64,000 bases of DNA, from contig NZ_CP023563.1 of assembly GCF_002407185.1 (NCBI RefSeq), positions 2,294,001-2,358,000 on the forward strand. Reading direction: 5' to 3'. A program made the position numbers and the translations under genes. Of this stretch, positions 49,476 through 58,771 are shown piece after piece. The first letter of the stretch is position 1. Each line of letters begins with the position of its first letter. Below the pieces are notes generated by a model. It did not search any database and was not told where the DNA came from. It was given only the letters and a program-made list of their open reading frames with translations. Source of the DNA: Brachybacterium vulturis (GTDB taxonomy: Bacteria; Actinomycetota; Actinomycetes; Actinomycetales; Dermabacteraceae).

Positions 49476-49799
49476 TCAGGGTCCGATCGTCTCGAGCATG
49501 TGGGTGAGCTGGATCCAGTACGCGCGGAATTCCGTGAGCTGCGCGGTGCCGGACTCCGTGAGTCTCAGGTACTTGCGCGGCGGTCCGGCCGGGGACTCCT
49601 GCCACTCATGGGCGAGCAGCCCATCGCGCCGGATCTTGTTCAGGAGCGGGTACAGCGTCCCTTCCTGGACGGGGAAGCCGACCTCGCGCAGCGCTGCGGC
49701 GATCTCCGCCGCATAGAGGGGGTGGGGTTCGATCGCGGCCAGGACCAGTGGCTCGAGCAGGCCTCGACGGAGGGCCGTCAGCTTCGAGCTGTTCTCCAT
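49476..49799 (-). CDS. PadR-family transcriptional regulator
   Basis: 107 residues, the short PadR-s2 type. 'LRRGLLEPLVLAAIEPHPLYAAEIAAAL' followed by 'FPVQEGTLYPLLNKIRRDGLLAHEWQESPAGPPRKYLRLTESG' (recognised as the winged HTH) is diagnostic. It starts at the ATG at 49799, immediately after a -10 box, so the mRNA is likely leaderless. It probably represses its own PadR-PspC unit through the adjoining dyad. Confidence 0.9.
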   Translation of the reverse strand: MENSSKLTALRRGLLEPLVLAAIEPHPLYAAEIAAALREVGFPVQEGTLYPLLNKIRRDGLLAHEWQESPAGPPRKYLRLTESGTAQLTEFRAYWIQLTHMLETIGP

Positions 49800-49802
49800 G
49801 CC

Positions 49803-49835
49803 GGTACTGTATTGCGTCCTAGTACCTGTGTGCAA
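49803..49835 (-). promoter_or_regulatory. promoter and candidate PadR operator
   Basis: Minus strand: TTGCAC (49835-49830), 18-base spacer, TACAGT (49811-49806), then 6 bases to the ATG. The perfect inverted repeat GGTACT-N12-AGTACC (49803-49826) spans the spacer and -10, an ideal place for autorepression. Confidence 0.7.
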
Positions 49836-49995
49836 CACCCCAGGGTTCGCGCGGGCGATGGGCCTCTCCTCAGCGCGTGGGGGGAGGCGCAGCTCTGGTG
49901 CGTCGCCGAGGTGGAGGCGTGGAGCTCCGTGTCGGGGGAGTTCGGCGGGGACGTCCCGGCCAGAGATGCTGAGGCTGACCGGTATGCTGAGTTCT

Positions 49996-50360
49996 GGACC
50001 AGTCGGCCGGGCAGCCGCGTCCTCGGGGCTCCGGCCCCGGGGCCGAGGAAAGTCCGGGCTCCATCCGGCACGGTGGTGGGTAACACCCACCCGGAGTGAT
50101 CCGCGGGACAGTGCCACAGAGAGCAGACCGCCGCCGCACCCCTCGGGGCGCGGCGGTAAGGGTGAAAGGGTGGTGTAAGAGACCACCGCGGCCTCGGTGA
50201 CGAGGTCGGCACGGTAAACCCCACCGGGAGCAAGGTCAGACAGGGAACGTTCGAGGGCGCCGGCCCGAGTTCCCGGGTGGACCGCTGGAGGTCGTCGGCG
50301 ACGGCGATCGTAGAGGGATGGCTGCCGATCACAGAACCCGGCTTACAGGCCGGCTGGTCC
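49996..50360 (+). ncRNA. rnpB: RNase P RNA (class A)
   Basis: The conserved cores are present in order: GAGGAAAGTCCGGGCTCC-like P4/CR-I region (50042-50061), ACAGTGCCACAGAGAGCAGA-like segment (50108-50127), GGTAAGGGTGAAAGGGTG (50154-50171), GGTAAACCCC and AGACAGGGAA, and the 3' ACAGAACCCGGCTTACA (50331-50347). P1 is formed by GGACCAG (49996-50002) with CTGGTCC (50354-50360). It processes tRNA 5' ends with RnpA. A TATGCT box at 49983-49988 is the probable -10, placing the start near 49996. Confidence 0.95.
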
Positions 50361-50363
50361 GCC

Positions 50364-50385
50364 CCGCACCCTGCACGGGGTGCGG
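50364..50385 (+). terminator. terminator after rnpB
   Basis: CCGCACC pairs with GGTGCGG around a short loop, directly after P1 and before the convergent ppgK gene. Confidence 0.6.
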
Positions 50386-50404
50386 CGCGGGGTGCGCGCC
50401 GGGG

Positions 50405-51232
50405 CTATTTCGCCGCCCCGCGCTTCGCCCGCTCCTTCTCCTCCGCCTTCTTCGCCGCTTTCTCATCGGCCTTCAGCAGGGCCTTCTCCTCGCGGTGCGC
50501 GAGCACCGCGGCACCGACGATGCCGGCCCCGTTGCGCAGCGTCGCCGGCACGATCTCGGTCTTCAGGTCCAGCAGGGGCAGGAAATGCTTGTGCTTCTTC
50601 GAGACCCCGCCGCCGACGATGATGCGGGTGGGGCTGAACAGGAACTCGAGGTGGGAGAAGTACTCCTGGAGTCGGCCCGCCCAGGTCTCCCAGTCCAGAT
50701 CCTGCTCATCCTTGATGGAGCTGGCCATGTAGCGCTCGGCGGAGTCGCCGTGCAGCAGCAGATGGCCGAGCTCGGTGTTGGGGACCAGGGTGCCGTCCAC
50801 GAAGGTCGCACTGCCCACGCCGGTCCCGAGCGTGATCACCTGGACCACACCGGAGGTCCTGCGCCCGGCGCCGTACTTCATCTCGGCGATCCCGGCCGCG
50901 TCCGCGTCGTTGACCACGAAGACATCATGGCCGGTGCGCGCGGTCAGCAGCGCGTCGACGTCGGTCCCGATCCACGATTTGTCGACGTTCGCAGCGGTCT
51001 GGGCGACCCCGGCCTTGATCACGGCGGGGAAGGTGACGCCCACCGGCATATCGGTGGCGATGTCGAAGGAGGCGATCAGCTCCGCGACCGTGTCCGCCAC
51101 GGCCTCCGGGGTGGAGGGCTGCGGGGTGGGGATGCGCAGCCTGTCCGCGGCGAGCTCGCCGCTGGACAGATCCACCGGGGCCCCCTTGATGCCGCTCCCG
51201 CCGATGTCGATCCCGAAGGCCTTCTTGCTCAT
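50405..51232 (-). CDS. ppgK: polyphosphate glucokinase (ROK family)
   Basis: 275 residues from the ATG at 51232 (CAGGAGACGCG upstream). '[20 protein letters not shown]' (phosphate 1), '[18 protein letters not shown]' (catalytic Asp region) and '[16 protein letters not shown]' (phosphate 2) are present, plus '[19 protein letters not shown]', typical of PpgK, which uses polyphosphate or ATP to phosphorylate glucose. A Lys/Glu/Ala-rich tail of about 25 residues ends the protein and could bind polyP. Confidence 0.92.
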   Translation of the reverse strand: MSKKAFGIDIGGSGIKGAPVDLSSGELAADRLRIPTPQPSTPEAVADTVAELIASFDIATDMPVGVTFPAVIKAGVAQTAANVDKSWIGTDVDALLTARTGHDVFVVNDADAAGIAEMKYGAGRRTSGVVQVITLGTGVGSATFVDGTLVPNTELGHLLLHGDSAERYMASSIKDEQDLDWETWAGRLQEYFSHLEFLFSPTRIIVGGGVSKKHKHFLPLLDLKTEIVPATLRNGAGIVGAAVLAHREEKALLKADEKAAKKAEEKERAKRGAAK

Positions 51233-51361
51233 CGCGTCTCCTGTGTGCCGTGGGCGGGCGAGAGGTCGCCCTGCAGGTCGAGGCACCGCATGCGGCGGTG
51301 CTCACGGCGGCCCAGGATACCCGCGCGCCGACCCCGGGGAGGGGGAGTTCAGCGCGCGGTC

Positions 51362-52249
51362 TCAGACCACCGTGAGCAGCTCCGGGCCCTCGGCGGTGAT
51401 CAGCATCGTGTGCTCGAACTGCGCGCTGAAGGAACGGTCCTTGGTCACCACGGTCCAGCCGTCGTCCCACATCTCCCAGGCCTGGGAGCCGAGGGTGATC
51501 ATCGGCTCGATCGTGAAGGTCATGTGCTCCTCGATCACGTCGTCGAACAGCGGGGCGGAATCGTAGTGGGGGATGATCAGTCCGTTGTGGAACCCCTCGG
51601 CGACCCCGTGGCCGGTGTAGTCCTGCACCGACTCCAGGCCGTGCCGGGCGGCGAACTTCTCGATCACGCGCCCGATCACGTTGACCTCACGGCCGGGGCG
51701 GGCCACCTTGACGCCGCGCATCATCGCCTCGTGGGCCCGCTCCACCAGCTCCTGGGCGCGCGGATGGACATCGCCCACCAGGAAGGTCGCATTGCAGTCG
51801 CCGTGCACCCCGCCGATGTACGCGGTGACATCGACGTTGAGGATGTCCCCGGATCGCATCACGGTGGAATCGGGGATCCCGTGACAGATCACCTCGTTCA
51901 GGCTCGTGCAGCAGGACTTCTCGAAGCCCAGGTAGCCGAGCGTCGAGGGGTAGGCGCCGTGCTCGAGCAGCACGTCGTGGACGACCGCATCGATGTGGTC
52001 GGTGGTCACGCCCGGCTGTGCGGCCTCGCCGGCGGCCTGCAGCGCGAGCGCCGCGATCCGTGACGCCTCCCGGACCCGGGCGATCACATCGGCGCTCTGG
52101 ACGAACGGACCGGAGTCGGAGACGGCTTCGTCCTTGCCGACGTACTCCGGGCGCTCGATGTTCCCGGGGACGGGGCGGCGTGGGGTGGGGACGCCCGGCA
52201 CGAGCACCTCGCGGTCTTCGGGACGGAACCATTCCTGCTCTACAGTCAT
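51362..52249 (-). CDS. map: methionine aminopeptidase type 1c
   Basis: 295 residues from the ATG at 52249. Five metal ligands of MetAP are seen in '[21 protein letters not shown]' (two Asp), '[19 protein letters not shown]' (His), '[10 protein letters not shown]' (Glu) and '[11 protein letters not shown]' (Glu). The 45-residue Pro-rich N-terminus ('[19 protein letters not shown]') is the PxxP extension of actinobacterial MetAP 1c, thought to contact the ribosome. It removes the initiator Met. A small SPOR-like gene is divergent. Confidence 0.94.
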   Translation of the reverse strand: MTVEQEWFRPEDREVLVPGVPTPRRPVPGNIERPEYVGKDEAVSDSGPFVQSADVIARVREASRIAALALQAAGEAAQPGVTTDHIDAVVHDVLLEHGAYPSTLGYLGFEKSCCTSLNEVICHGIPDSTVMRSGDILNVDVTAYIGGVHGDCNATFLVGDVHPRAQELVERAHEAMMRGVKVARPGREVNVIGRVIEKFAARHGLESVQDYTGHGVAEGFHNGLIIPHYDSAPLFDDVIEEHMTFTIEPMITLGSQAWEMWDDGWTVVTKDRSFSAQFEHTMLITAEGPELLTVV

Positions 52250-52286
52250 GCCTACCAGTCTCTCACCGACTTCGAAGGAGACCGAC

Positions 52287-52505
52287 GTGACCGAGGGCAC
52301 GCAGTACTACTTCAACCTGACCAACGGCACCGTGGAGGAGGGGCACCAGTCCCCGGGCACGGAGCTGATGGGCCCCTACGCCACGCGCGCGGAGGCCGAG
52401 CGCGCGCTGCAGACCGCGGCGGAGCGCAATCAGTCCTGGGATGAGGAGAACGCGCAGTGGGAGGGCTACGGGAGCGAGGGCTCGGGCTCCGACGGGCCGC
52501 GCTGA
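52287..52505 (+). CDS. small SPOR-like protein
   Basis: 72 residues from a GTG with GAAGGAG 8 bases upstream. '[20 protein letters not shown]' and '[22 protein letters not shown]' resemble a truncated SPOR/YjbR-like fold found beside map in actinobacteria. Cytoplasmic, acidic, no signal peptide, so peptidoglycan binding is doubtful. It is divergent from map by 37 bases. Confidence 0.7.
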   Translation: MTEGTQYYFNLTNGTVEEGHQSPGTELMGPYATRAEAERALQTAAERNQSWDEENAQWEGYGSEGSGSDGPR

Positions 52506-52530
52506 GCTGTCCGATCCGTCTCCCGCAGGC

Positions 52531-53358
52531 TCACTCGAAGGAGTGCTCGGGTCCGGGGTAGCTGCGCTCGGCCACCTCGGCCCGGTACTGCTGGGCGGCC
52601 CGCTCGAGCTGCGGGCGCAGCTGCGCGAACGTCTTCACGAACTTCCCCTGGAAGCCGGAGAGCCCGGCCATGTCCTGCCACACCAGCACCTGACCGTCGC
52701 AGTCGGGGCCGGCCCCGATGCCGATCGTCGGCACCGCCAGCGACGCGGTGACCGAGGCGGCGACCGCCGCCGGGACCAGCTCGAGCACGATCGCCGCCGC
52801 GCCCGCCGACTGCAGTGCGAGCGCATCCTCGCGCATCTTCTGCGCGCCCTCCGGGTCCCGGCCCTGCACCCGGTGCCCGGACAGCGAATTGACCGACTGC
52901 GGCGTGAAGCCGAGGTGGCCGAAGACGGGGATCCCCGCCCGCGCCAGCGCCCGCACCTGAGGCGCCACCTCCTCACCGCCCTCGAGCTTGACCGCGCCGG
53001 CCCCGGCGCGCACCAGCTCGACGCTGTGGCGCAGCGCATCGTCGGGACCCGCCTCGTAGGTGCCGAAGGCGAGATCGGCGACCACCAGGGGACGGGTGAC
53101 GCTGCGGGCCACTGCGCCGGTGAAGGTCAGCATGTCCTGGTGCGTGGTGGAGGTGGTCGAGTCGTAGCCGAGCACCGTGGTGCCCACGGAGTCGCCCACC
53201 AGGAGCACCTCGACCCCGGCGGCCTCGAAGGCCTTCGCCGCGAACTGGTCGTAGGCGGTGAGCATCGCAAAGGGCCGACCCTGCTCCTTGGCCTGCTTCA
53301 GGTGTCGCAGTCGGATCGTGGCCGGGCCGGCGATGCCGGCCGAGGGCTCAGTGCTCAC
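52531..53358 (-). CDS. panB: 3-methyl-2-oxobutanoate hydroxymethyltransferase
   Basis: 275 residues from a GTG with CAGGAGCG upstream. 'FAMLTAYDQFAAKAFEAAGVEVLLVGDSVG', 'VKLEGGEE', 'GIPVFGHLGFTPQSVN' and the C-terminal 'TIGIGAGPDCDGQVLVWQDMAGL' are PanB signature blocks, including the metal-ligand Asp and Glu. It makes ketopantoate for pantothenate/CoA synthesis. It is a single gene here; panC and panD are not nearby. Confidence 0.95.
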   Translation of the reverse strand: MSTEPSAGIAGPATIRLRHLKQAKEQGRPFAMLTAYDQFAAKAFEAAGVEVLLVGDSVGTTVLGYDSTTSTTHQDMLTFTGAVARSVTRPLVVADLAFGTYEAGPDDALRHSVELVRAGAGAVKLEGGEEVAPQVRALARAGIPVFGHLGFTPQSVNSLSGHRVQGRDPEGAQKMREDALALQSAGAAAIVLELVPAAVAASVTASLAVPTIGIGAGPDCDGQVLVWQDMAGLSGFQGKFVKTFAQLRPQLERAAQQYRAEVAERSYPGPEHSFE

Positions 53359-53533
53359 GGGACGCTCCTGGCGGTGAACGGGACGAATGGTCTGCGGGCC
53401 AGCATATCCTCGTCGCCTGCTCACCGATCCTCGTCGATCCCGCCGCCGCGACCCGGCGGCGCTGTCACCGGCGCGCCGGACTGTGCGAGTCTGGTGCCGG
53501 TCGCCACCGCGGCGGCCTGGGAGGAGAGCCGTC

Positions 53534-54091
53534 GTGACGACGATGCGCAGCATTCTGCGGGGCACCGCCACCGGCATGGGGGCCATCGCCCTGCTGTGGG
53601 GAGCCGCGGCCTGCACCGGCGGCGAGGAGGCGTCCCCGAGCGCACCGCAGTCCCCGTCGGCGGAGGCGGATGACCAGCCGACCGACGCCCCCACCACCGA
53701 GGCCGCGACCGAGAACCCGGCGAGCGACGGGGGAGGGGAGAGCCCCTTCAGCGACGCGGAGCTCGAGGCCGCCTCCCAGCGCTTCGTCGAGGTGCTGCAG
53801 GTGCTCGACGATCAGGACTGGGAAGCCGCCTGCGGCATGGTCCTGGACCCCTCCACCGGGACCGCCCCCGAGGGCGAGCGCCTCCAGGACTGCGTCGACG
53901 GGGTGGAGCCGGTCATCGGCGATCGCGCCGAGCAGCTCGCGCCCGGGGCCTTCGATGCGATCGACACCTCGATGGTCGAGGCGAGCGATAACGGGGACGG
54001 CACCGTCTCCCTCAGCGTGCTCGGCAACGACCTCGGCATCCCGATGGCCCCCGGGGACGACGGCCGCTGGTACCTCGTCATCCCCTTCTGA
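53534..54091 (+). CDS. secreted lipoprotein of unknown function
   Basis: 185 residues from a GTG (GGAGGAGAGCC upstream); an ATG three codons on is an alternative. The signal peptide ends in 'LLWGAAACTGGEE', a slightly atypical lipobox. A 50-residue Ser/Pro/Thr/Glu/Asp-rich linker (disordered spacer) precedes a 105-residue domain with two Cys ('DWEAACGMVL', 'LQDCVDGVEP') that may form a disulfide. The C-terminal 'GRWYLVIPF' resembles NTF2-like or DUF4878-type secreted domains. Function unknown. Confidence 0.7.
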   Translation: MTTMRSILRGTATGMGAIALLWGAAACTGGEEASPSAPQSPSAEADDQPTDAPTTEAATENPASDGGGESPFSDAELEAASQRFVEVLQVLDDQDWEAACGMVLDPSTGTAPEGERLQDCVDGVEPVIGDRAEQLAPGAFDAIDTSMVEASDNGDGTVSLSVLGNDLGIPMAPGDDGRWYLVIPF

Positions 54092-54130
54092 GCGCTGCTC
54101 TCGTCCACCGCGCTGAGGCACACTGGGCGC

Positions 54131-55468
54131 ATGGGACATCTCCACGACGACGTCATCCGCACGGTCTCCGACAGCGATGTGCGGTTCATCCGGCTCTGGT
54201 TCTGCGACATCGCCGGGACGCTGAAGTCCATCGCGATCTCCCCGTCGGACCTCGAGACCGCCTTCACCGAGGGCATCGGCATCGACGGCTCGACCATCGA
54301 GGGCCTCACCCGCAGCTTCGAGTCGGACATGATCCTGCGCCCGGACCCGGCCACCTTCGAGCTGCTGGCCTGGCGAGGGGAGACCAACGCGACCGGCCGG
54401 ATGATGTGCGATGTGCTCACCCCGGACGGCGAGCCCGCCGCCAGCGATCCGCGCCGCGTGCTGCGCGACGCGCTGGGCCGCGCCGAGGAGAAGGGGCTGG
54501 AGTTCTTCACCCATCCCGAGATCGAGTTCTACCTCTTCGAGGAGCCCTATCGGCAGGGGGAACCGCTGCGGCCGATCGACCATGCCGGCTACTTCGACCA
54601 CGTCCACCGCGGACAGGGCCAGGACTTCCGCCGCACCGCCATCCAGCACCTGGAGGCGATGAACATCCAGGTCGAGTTCTCCCACCACGAGAACGGCCCC
54701 GGTCAGAACGAGATCGACCTGCGCTACGCCGATGCGCTCACCACCGCCGACAACATCCTCACCCTGCGCACCGTGGTCAAGGAGGTCGCCCTGTCGATGG
54801 GGCAGGTGGCCACCTTCATGCCCAAGCCGATGATCGACCAGCCCGGCTCCGGGATGCACACCCACCTCTCCCTGTTCCAGGGCGGCAAGAATGCCTTCCA
54901 TGCCCCGGGCGCCGAGTACGGCCTCTCCCGGATGGGCCGGCAGTTCATCGCCGGACTGCTGCGGCACGCCCCCGAGTACAGCGCCGTGACCAATCAGTGG
55001 GTGAACTCCTACAAGCGCCTCTGGGGAGCGCAGGAGGCGCCGAGCTACATCTGCTGGGGCCACAACAACCGTTCCGCCCTGGTGCGGGTGCCGTTCCACA
55101 AGCCCACCAAGGGCACCAGCTCCCGGGTCGAGTTCCGCGGGCTGGACTCCTCGGCCAATCCCTACCTCGCCTTCTCCGCGCTGCTGGCCGCCGGGATGGC
55201 GGGCATCGAGGGGGAGTACGAGCTGCCCGAGGGCTCGGAGGACGCGGTCTGGGATCTCACCGAGCGCGAACGTCGCGCGATGGGCATCGAGCCGCTGCCC
55301 ACGGACCTCTTCCGTGCGCTCGAGGCCTTCGAGGGCTCGGAGCTGATGGCCGGCACCCTGGGGGAGCAGGTCTTCGAGTTCTTCCTGCGGGACAAGCGCC
55401 AGGAGTGGCAGCGCTATCGCGAGCAGGTGACCGACCACGAGCTGCGCTCGACCTTCAGCCGCGTCTGA
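54131..55468 (+). CDS. glnA: glutamine synthetase, type I (GlnA2-like)
   Basis: 445 residues, the length of mycobacterial GlnA2 rather than GlnA1 (about 475). Motifs: 'GIGIDGSTIEGL' (beta-grasp), 'HPEIEFYLFEE' (metal Glu), 'EVEFSHHENGPGQNEIDLRYADALTTADN' region, 'GSGMHTHLSLFQGG' and 'NRSALVRVP' plus 'VEFRGLDSSANPYLAFSALL'. The adenylylation loop with Tyr (NLY[DE]LP) is missing; the corresponding region is 'LPTDLFRALEAFEGSEL'. It makes glutamine from glutamate and ammonia, or acts as a related ligase. It sits directly before glnE. Confidence 0.9.
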   Translation: MGHLHDDVIRTVSDSDVRFIRLWFCDIAGTLKSIAISPSDLETAFTEGIGIDGSTIEGLTRSFESDMILRPDPATFELLAWRGETNATGRMMCDVLTPDGEPAASDPRRVLRDALGRAEEKGLEFFTHPEIEFYLFEEPYRQGEPLRPIDHAGYFDHVHRGQGQDFRRTAIQHLEAMNIQVEFSHHENGPGQNEIDLRYADALTTADNILTLRTVVKEVALSMGQVATFMPKPMIDQPGSGMHTHLSLFQGGKNAFHAPGAEYGLSRMGRQFIAGLLRHAPEYSAVTNQWVNSYKRLWGAQEAPSYICWGHNNRSALVRVPFHKPTKGTSSRVEFRGLDSSANPYLAFSALLAAGMAGIEGEYELPEGSEDAVWDLTERERRAMGIEPLPTDLFRALEAFEGSELMAGTLGEQVFEFFLRDKRQEWQRYREQVTDHELRSTFSRV

Positions 55469-55496
55469 GGGCGCCGCGTCAGAGAGAGGAGAGCCC

Positions 55497-58400
55497 GTGA
55501 GCACCGACCCACCCACCACCACCGGAGTCCTCGCCCGCCTGGGATTCAGCAGCACCGACCGGGTGCGCCGGTTCCTGGACGAGCCGGCTCTGGCCGGACT
55601 CGGGGACGGCGCCGCGGCGGCGCTGGGCCGGACCGCCGACGGCGATGACGCCGTGCTGGGACTGCTCCGGCTGGCGGAATCGGCGCAGCAGGACGGTCAG
55701 GACGCCCTGCTGACGGAGTTCCTCGACGGGATCGGTCAGGAGGGCTCGGCCGGGCAGCGGCTGATCACCCTGCTGGGCACCTCGGTGGCGCTCGGTGACT
55801 TCCTCACCCGCCATCCCGAGAAGCTCGCCCTGCTGCGCGAGGGGGACGACGAGCTGGCCGTCGCGGCCGATGCGGTGCGACGGGACCTGCTCGAGGCCGT
55901 CGGCGCTGATCCCGATGCCGAGGTGCCGGTGGCGGGGGACTCCGGTCGGGAGGTGCGCGACGCCCTGCGCATCGCCTATCACGGCCGGCTCACCCAGATC
56001 GCCGCGGCCGACGTCTGCTCCGCGGATCCCGTCGACCTCCAGCCCCGCGTCTCCGGGGCCCTCAGCGACCTCGCCGATGCGGCGCTCGAGGCGGCCTCCG
56101 CGATCGCCCGCGCCACCGTGGAGGATCACCGGAGCGTGCGCTGGGCGGTGATCGCGCTGGGCAAGACCGGCGCACGTGAGCTGAACTTCCTCTCCGACGT
56201 CGACGTCATGCATGTGGTCGCCCCGGCCGCGCACCTGGTGGCCGAGGACGGCGAGATCGGCTCCGAGGTCGAGGAGGACCTCGTCGCCATCGGCTCCGCC
56301 CTGGCCCGTGAGCTCGCCCGCGCCTGCTCCGAACGGACCGGGGAGGGATCGCTGTGGCAGGTCGACGCGAACCTCCGGCCCGAGGGCAAGGACGGCCCGC
56401 TGGTGCGCACCGTGGCCTCCTACCGCCGCTACTACACCGAGTGGGCGAAGTCCTGGGAGTTCCAGGCCCTGCTGAAGGCCCGGGCGGCCGCCGGCGACCG
56501 GGAGCTCGGCGACGGCTTCGAGACCATGGTCGAGCCCTGGGTGTGGCAGGCCTCCACCCGCGAGGGCTTCGTCGAGGATGCCCGGGCGATGCGCCGCCGG
56601 GTGGTCGCCCATATCCCCCGCGCCGAGGTGGAGCGCAACCTGAAGCTCGGCCCGGGCGGGCTGCGGGACGTGGAGTTCACCGTCCAGCTGCTGCAGATGG
56701 TCCACGGCCGCGCCGATGAGGTGCTGCAGGGCCGCTCCACCCTCGATTCCCTCGCCCGGCTCGGCGAGGGCGGGTACATCTCGCGCGATCACGTGGCCGA
56801 GATGGATATGGCCTACCGCTTCCTGCGCTGCGTCGAGCACCGGCTGCAGCTGCACCGGATGCGCCGCACCCAGGTGCTGCCCACGGCCGCGTCGGACCTG
56901 CGCCGCCTCGCCCGCAGCCTGCGGATGACGCCCGACGAGTTCCACCAGCGGTATCAGCGCACCCGGCGCCGGGTGCGACAGCTGCACGAGGAGATCTTCT
57001 ACCGGCCGCTGCTGCTGACCGCCTCCCGGCTCAGCGACGGCCAGATCCGGCTGAGCACGGAGGACGCCTCCGCCCGGCTGGCCGCGATCGGCTACCGCGA
57101 TCCCGCCCGCGCCCTGGGCCACATCGCAGCACTGACGGAGGGCATCTCCCGGCGGGCGAAGATCCAGCGCCAGCTGCTGCCGGCCATGCTCGAATGGTTC
57201 GCCGACGGCGTCGATGCGGATCTGGGGCTGCTGGCGTTCCGCCGGCTCTCGGACACCATCGGCTCGGCGCACTGGTACCTGGGCCTGCTGCGCGACTCCG
57301 GGCTCGCCGCCAAACGGCTCACCGGGGTGCTCTCCGCGGGCCGCTACGTCGGCGAGCAGCTCGAGCAGATCCCCGAGGGGGTGCGCTGGCTCGCCCGCGA
57401 CTCCCAGCTGCGACCGCTCGCCCGTGACGTGCTGGGACGCGAGTTCCTCGCCGTGATCTCCCGGGTCGACGAGGCCGAGGAGGCCCGCGACGTGCTGCGC
57501 CGCACCCGCAATCGGGAATTGCTGCGCATCGCCCTGGCCCACCTCACCGGCGTGGCGAGCCCGACAGAGGTCGCACGGGCCCTCACCGACCTCGCCGAAG
57601 CGGTGCTCGAGGCCGGGATGCTGGTGGCGCTGCACGTGGTGGCCCGCGAGCGGGACGCGGTGGGAGAGGACGCCGAGACCCTCGACAGCGAGCCCGAGAT
57701 CGACGTCGGGACGGCGCTGCGCCTGCGCGAGAAGCGCTCCGATCCCGCCCGGGCGCTGCGCATCGAGATGGCGATCATCGCCATGGGCAGCTTCGGTGCC
57801 CGCGAGATGGGGTATTCCTCGGACGCCGACGTGCAGTTCGTCGTGGTCGACCGCGGGGCCGGGAAGGCTGCCGTGGAGATCGCCGGGGCGGTCGCCACCC
57901 AGACCCAGAAGATCCTCAACGCTCCCACCGCCCGCGCGGACATGCGGGTCAGTGCGGATCTGCGACCCGAGGGGAAGGTCGGGCCGCTCGCGCGCAGCCT
58001 CGAGTCCTGGAGGGACTACTACCGTCGGGACGCCGAGACCTGGGAGAAGCAGGCCCTGCTGCGGGCGCGGCCCGTCGTCGCCTCCGAGGCGGTGGCCGAG
58101 CAGCTGCGCGAGGAGATGGACCGGCACCGCTACCCCGCGGGCGGGCTGTCGGCCTCCGCGCGGCGGCAGATCACCCGGATGAAGGCGCGGGTCGAGTCCG
58201 AGCGACTGCCCCGCAATGCGGACCCGTCCCGTCACGTGAAGCTCGGCCGTGGCGGCATGACGGACGTGGAGTGGACCGCGCAGATCCTCGCGCTCGAGCA
58301 CGGCCATGAGGTCGAGGGGCTGCGCACCCCGCGGACCCTCGAACAGCTGGAGTCGGCGGCGCAGGCGGAGCTGCTGCCGGTGCGGGAGGTCAAGGAGCTC

Positions 58401-58622
58401 ACCGAGGCCTGGACGCTGGGCTGGCAGATCCGTCGCAGTCTGTTCCTGTGGAAGGGGAAGGAGGGCGATGTGCTGCCCACCGACCGCCACGACCTGCGCG
58501 CGCTGGCGCTGCTGATCGACGGGGCCGACGGTTCCGCCTCCGAGCTCGAGGAGCGCTACCTGCGCGTGACCCGTCGGGCGCGGAGCGTCGCCGAGGAGGT
58601 CATCTTCGGTCCGCAGGACTGA
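55497..58622 (+). CDS. glnE: bifunctional glutamine synthetase adenylyltransferase/adenylyl-removing enzyme
   Basis: 1041 residues from a GTG (AGAGGAGAG upstream). Two nucleotidyltransferase domains are visible: 'ALGKTGARELNFLSDVDVMHVV' (about residue 220, N-terminal) and 'GSFGAREMGYSSDADVQFVV' (about 762, C-terminal), each with the paired Asp. Following 'LKLGPGGLRDVEFTVQLLQ' and 'KLGRGGMTDVEWTAQIL' are the GlnE repeats. It adenylylates and deadenylylates GS in response to nitrogen status. Complete length, no truncation. Confidence 0.94.
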   Translation: MSTDPPTTTGVLARLGFSSTDRVRRFLDEPALAGLGDGAAAALGRTADGDDAVLGLLRLAESAQQDGQDALLTEFLDGIGQEGSAGQRLITLLGTSVALGDFLTRHPEKLALLREGDDELAVAADAVRRDLLEAVGADPDAEVPVAGDSGREVRDALRIAYHGRLTQIAAADVCSADPVDLQPRVSGALSDLADAALEAASAIARATVEDHRSVRWAVIALGKTGARELNFLSDVDVMHVVAPAAHLVAEDGEIGSEVEEDLVAIGSALARELARACSERTGEGSLWQVDANLRPEGKDGPLVRTVASYRRYYTEWAKSWEFQALLKARAAAGDRELGDGFETMVEPWVWQASTREGFVEDARAMRRRVVAHIPRAEVERNLKLGPGGLRDVEFTVQLLQMVHGRADEVLQGRSTLDSLARLGEGGYISRDHVAEMDMAYRFLRCVEHRLQLHRMRRTQVLPTAASDLRRLARSLRMTPDEFHQRYQRTRRRVRQLHEEIFYRPLLLTASRLSDGQIRLSTEDASARLAAIGYRDPARALGHIAALTEGISRRAKIQRQLLPAMLEWFADGVDADLGLLAFRRLSDTIGSAHWYLGLLRDSGLAAKRLTGVLSAGRYVGEQLEQIPEGVRWLARDSQLRPLARDVLGREFLAVISRVDEAEEARDVLRRTRNRELLRIALAHLTGVASPTEVARALTDLAEAVLEAGMLVALHVVARERDAVGEDAETLDSEPEIDVGTALRLREKRSDPARALRIEMAIIAMGSFGAREMGYSSDADVQFVVVDRGAGKAAVEIAGAVATQTQKILNAPTARADMRVSADLRPEGKVGPLARSLESWRDYYRRDAETWEKQALLRARPVVASEAVAEQLREEMDRHRYPAGGLSASARRQITRMKARVESERLPRNADPSRHVKLGRGGMTDVEWTAQILALEHGHEVEGLRTPRTLEQLESAAQAELLPVREVKELTEAWTLGWQIRRSLFLWKGKEGDVLPTDRHDLRALALLIDGADGSASELEERYLRVTRRARSVAEEVIFGPQD

Positions 58623-58771
58623 TCCCCCTCCCGACGACACCGCGCGATGTGATCCGTGGTCGTGCCTCGGCGCGTCCGCTGCGGATCCCGCCCCGGCCGC
58701 GCGCCCCGCGGCGTACGGTGTCCATCGATCGTCCCGACGCCGTCCGGCGTCGCCCGCCACCGTGAGGACCC

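Noticed and set aside
55479-58760. 1093-codon minus-strand frame opposite glnE
   Set aside because: A mirror of the glnE codon bias (third-position GC); glnE itself is unmistakable.
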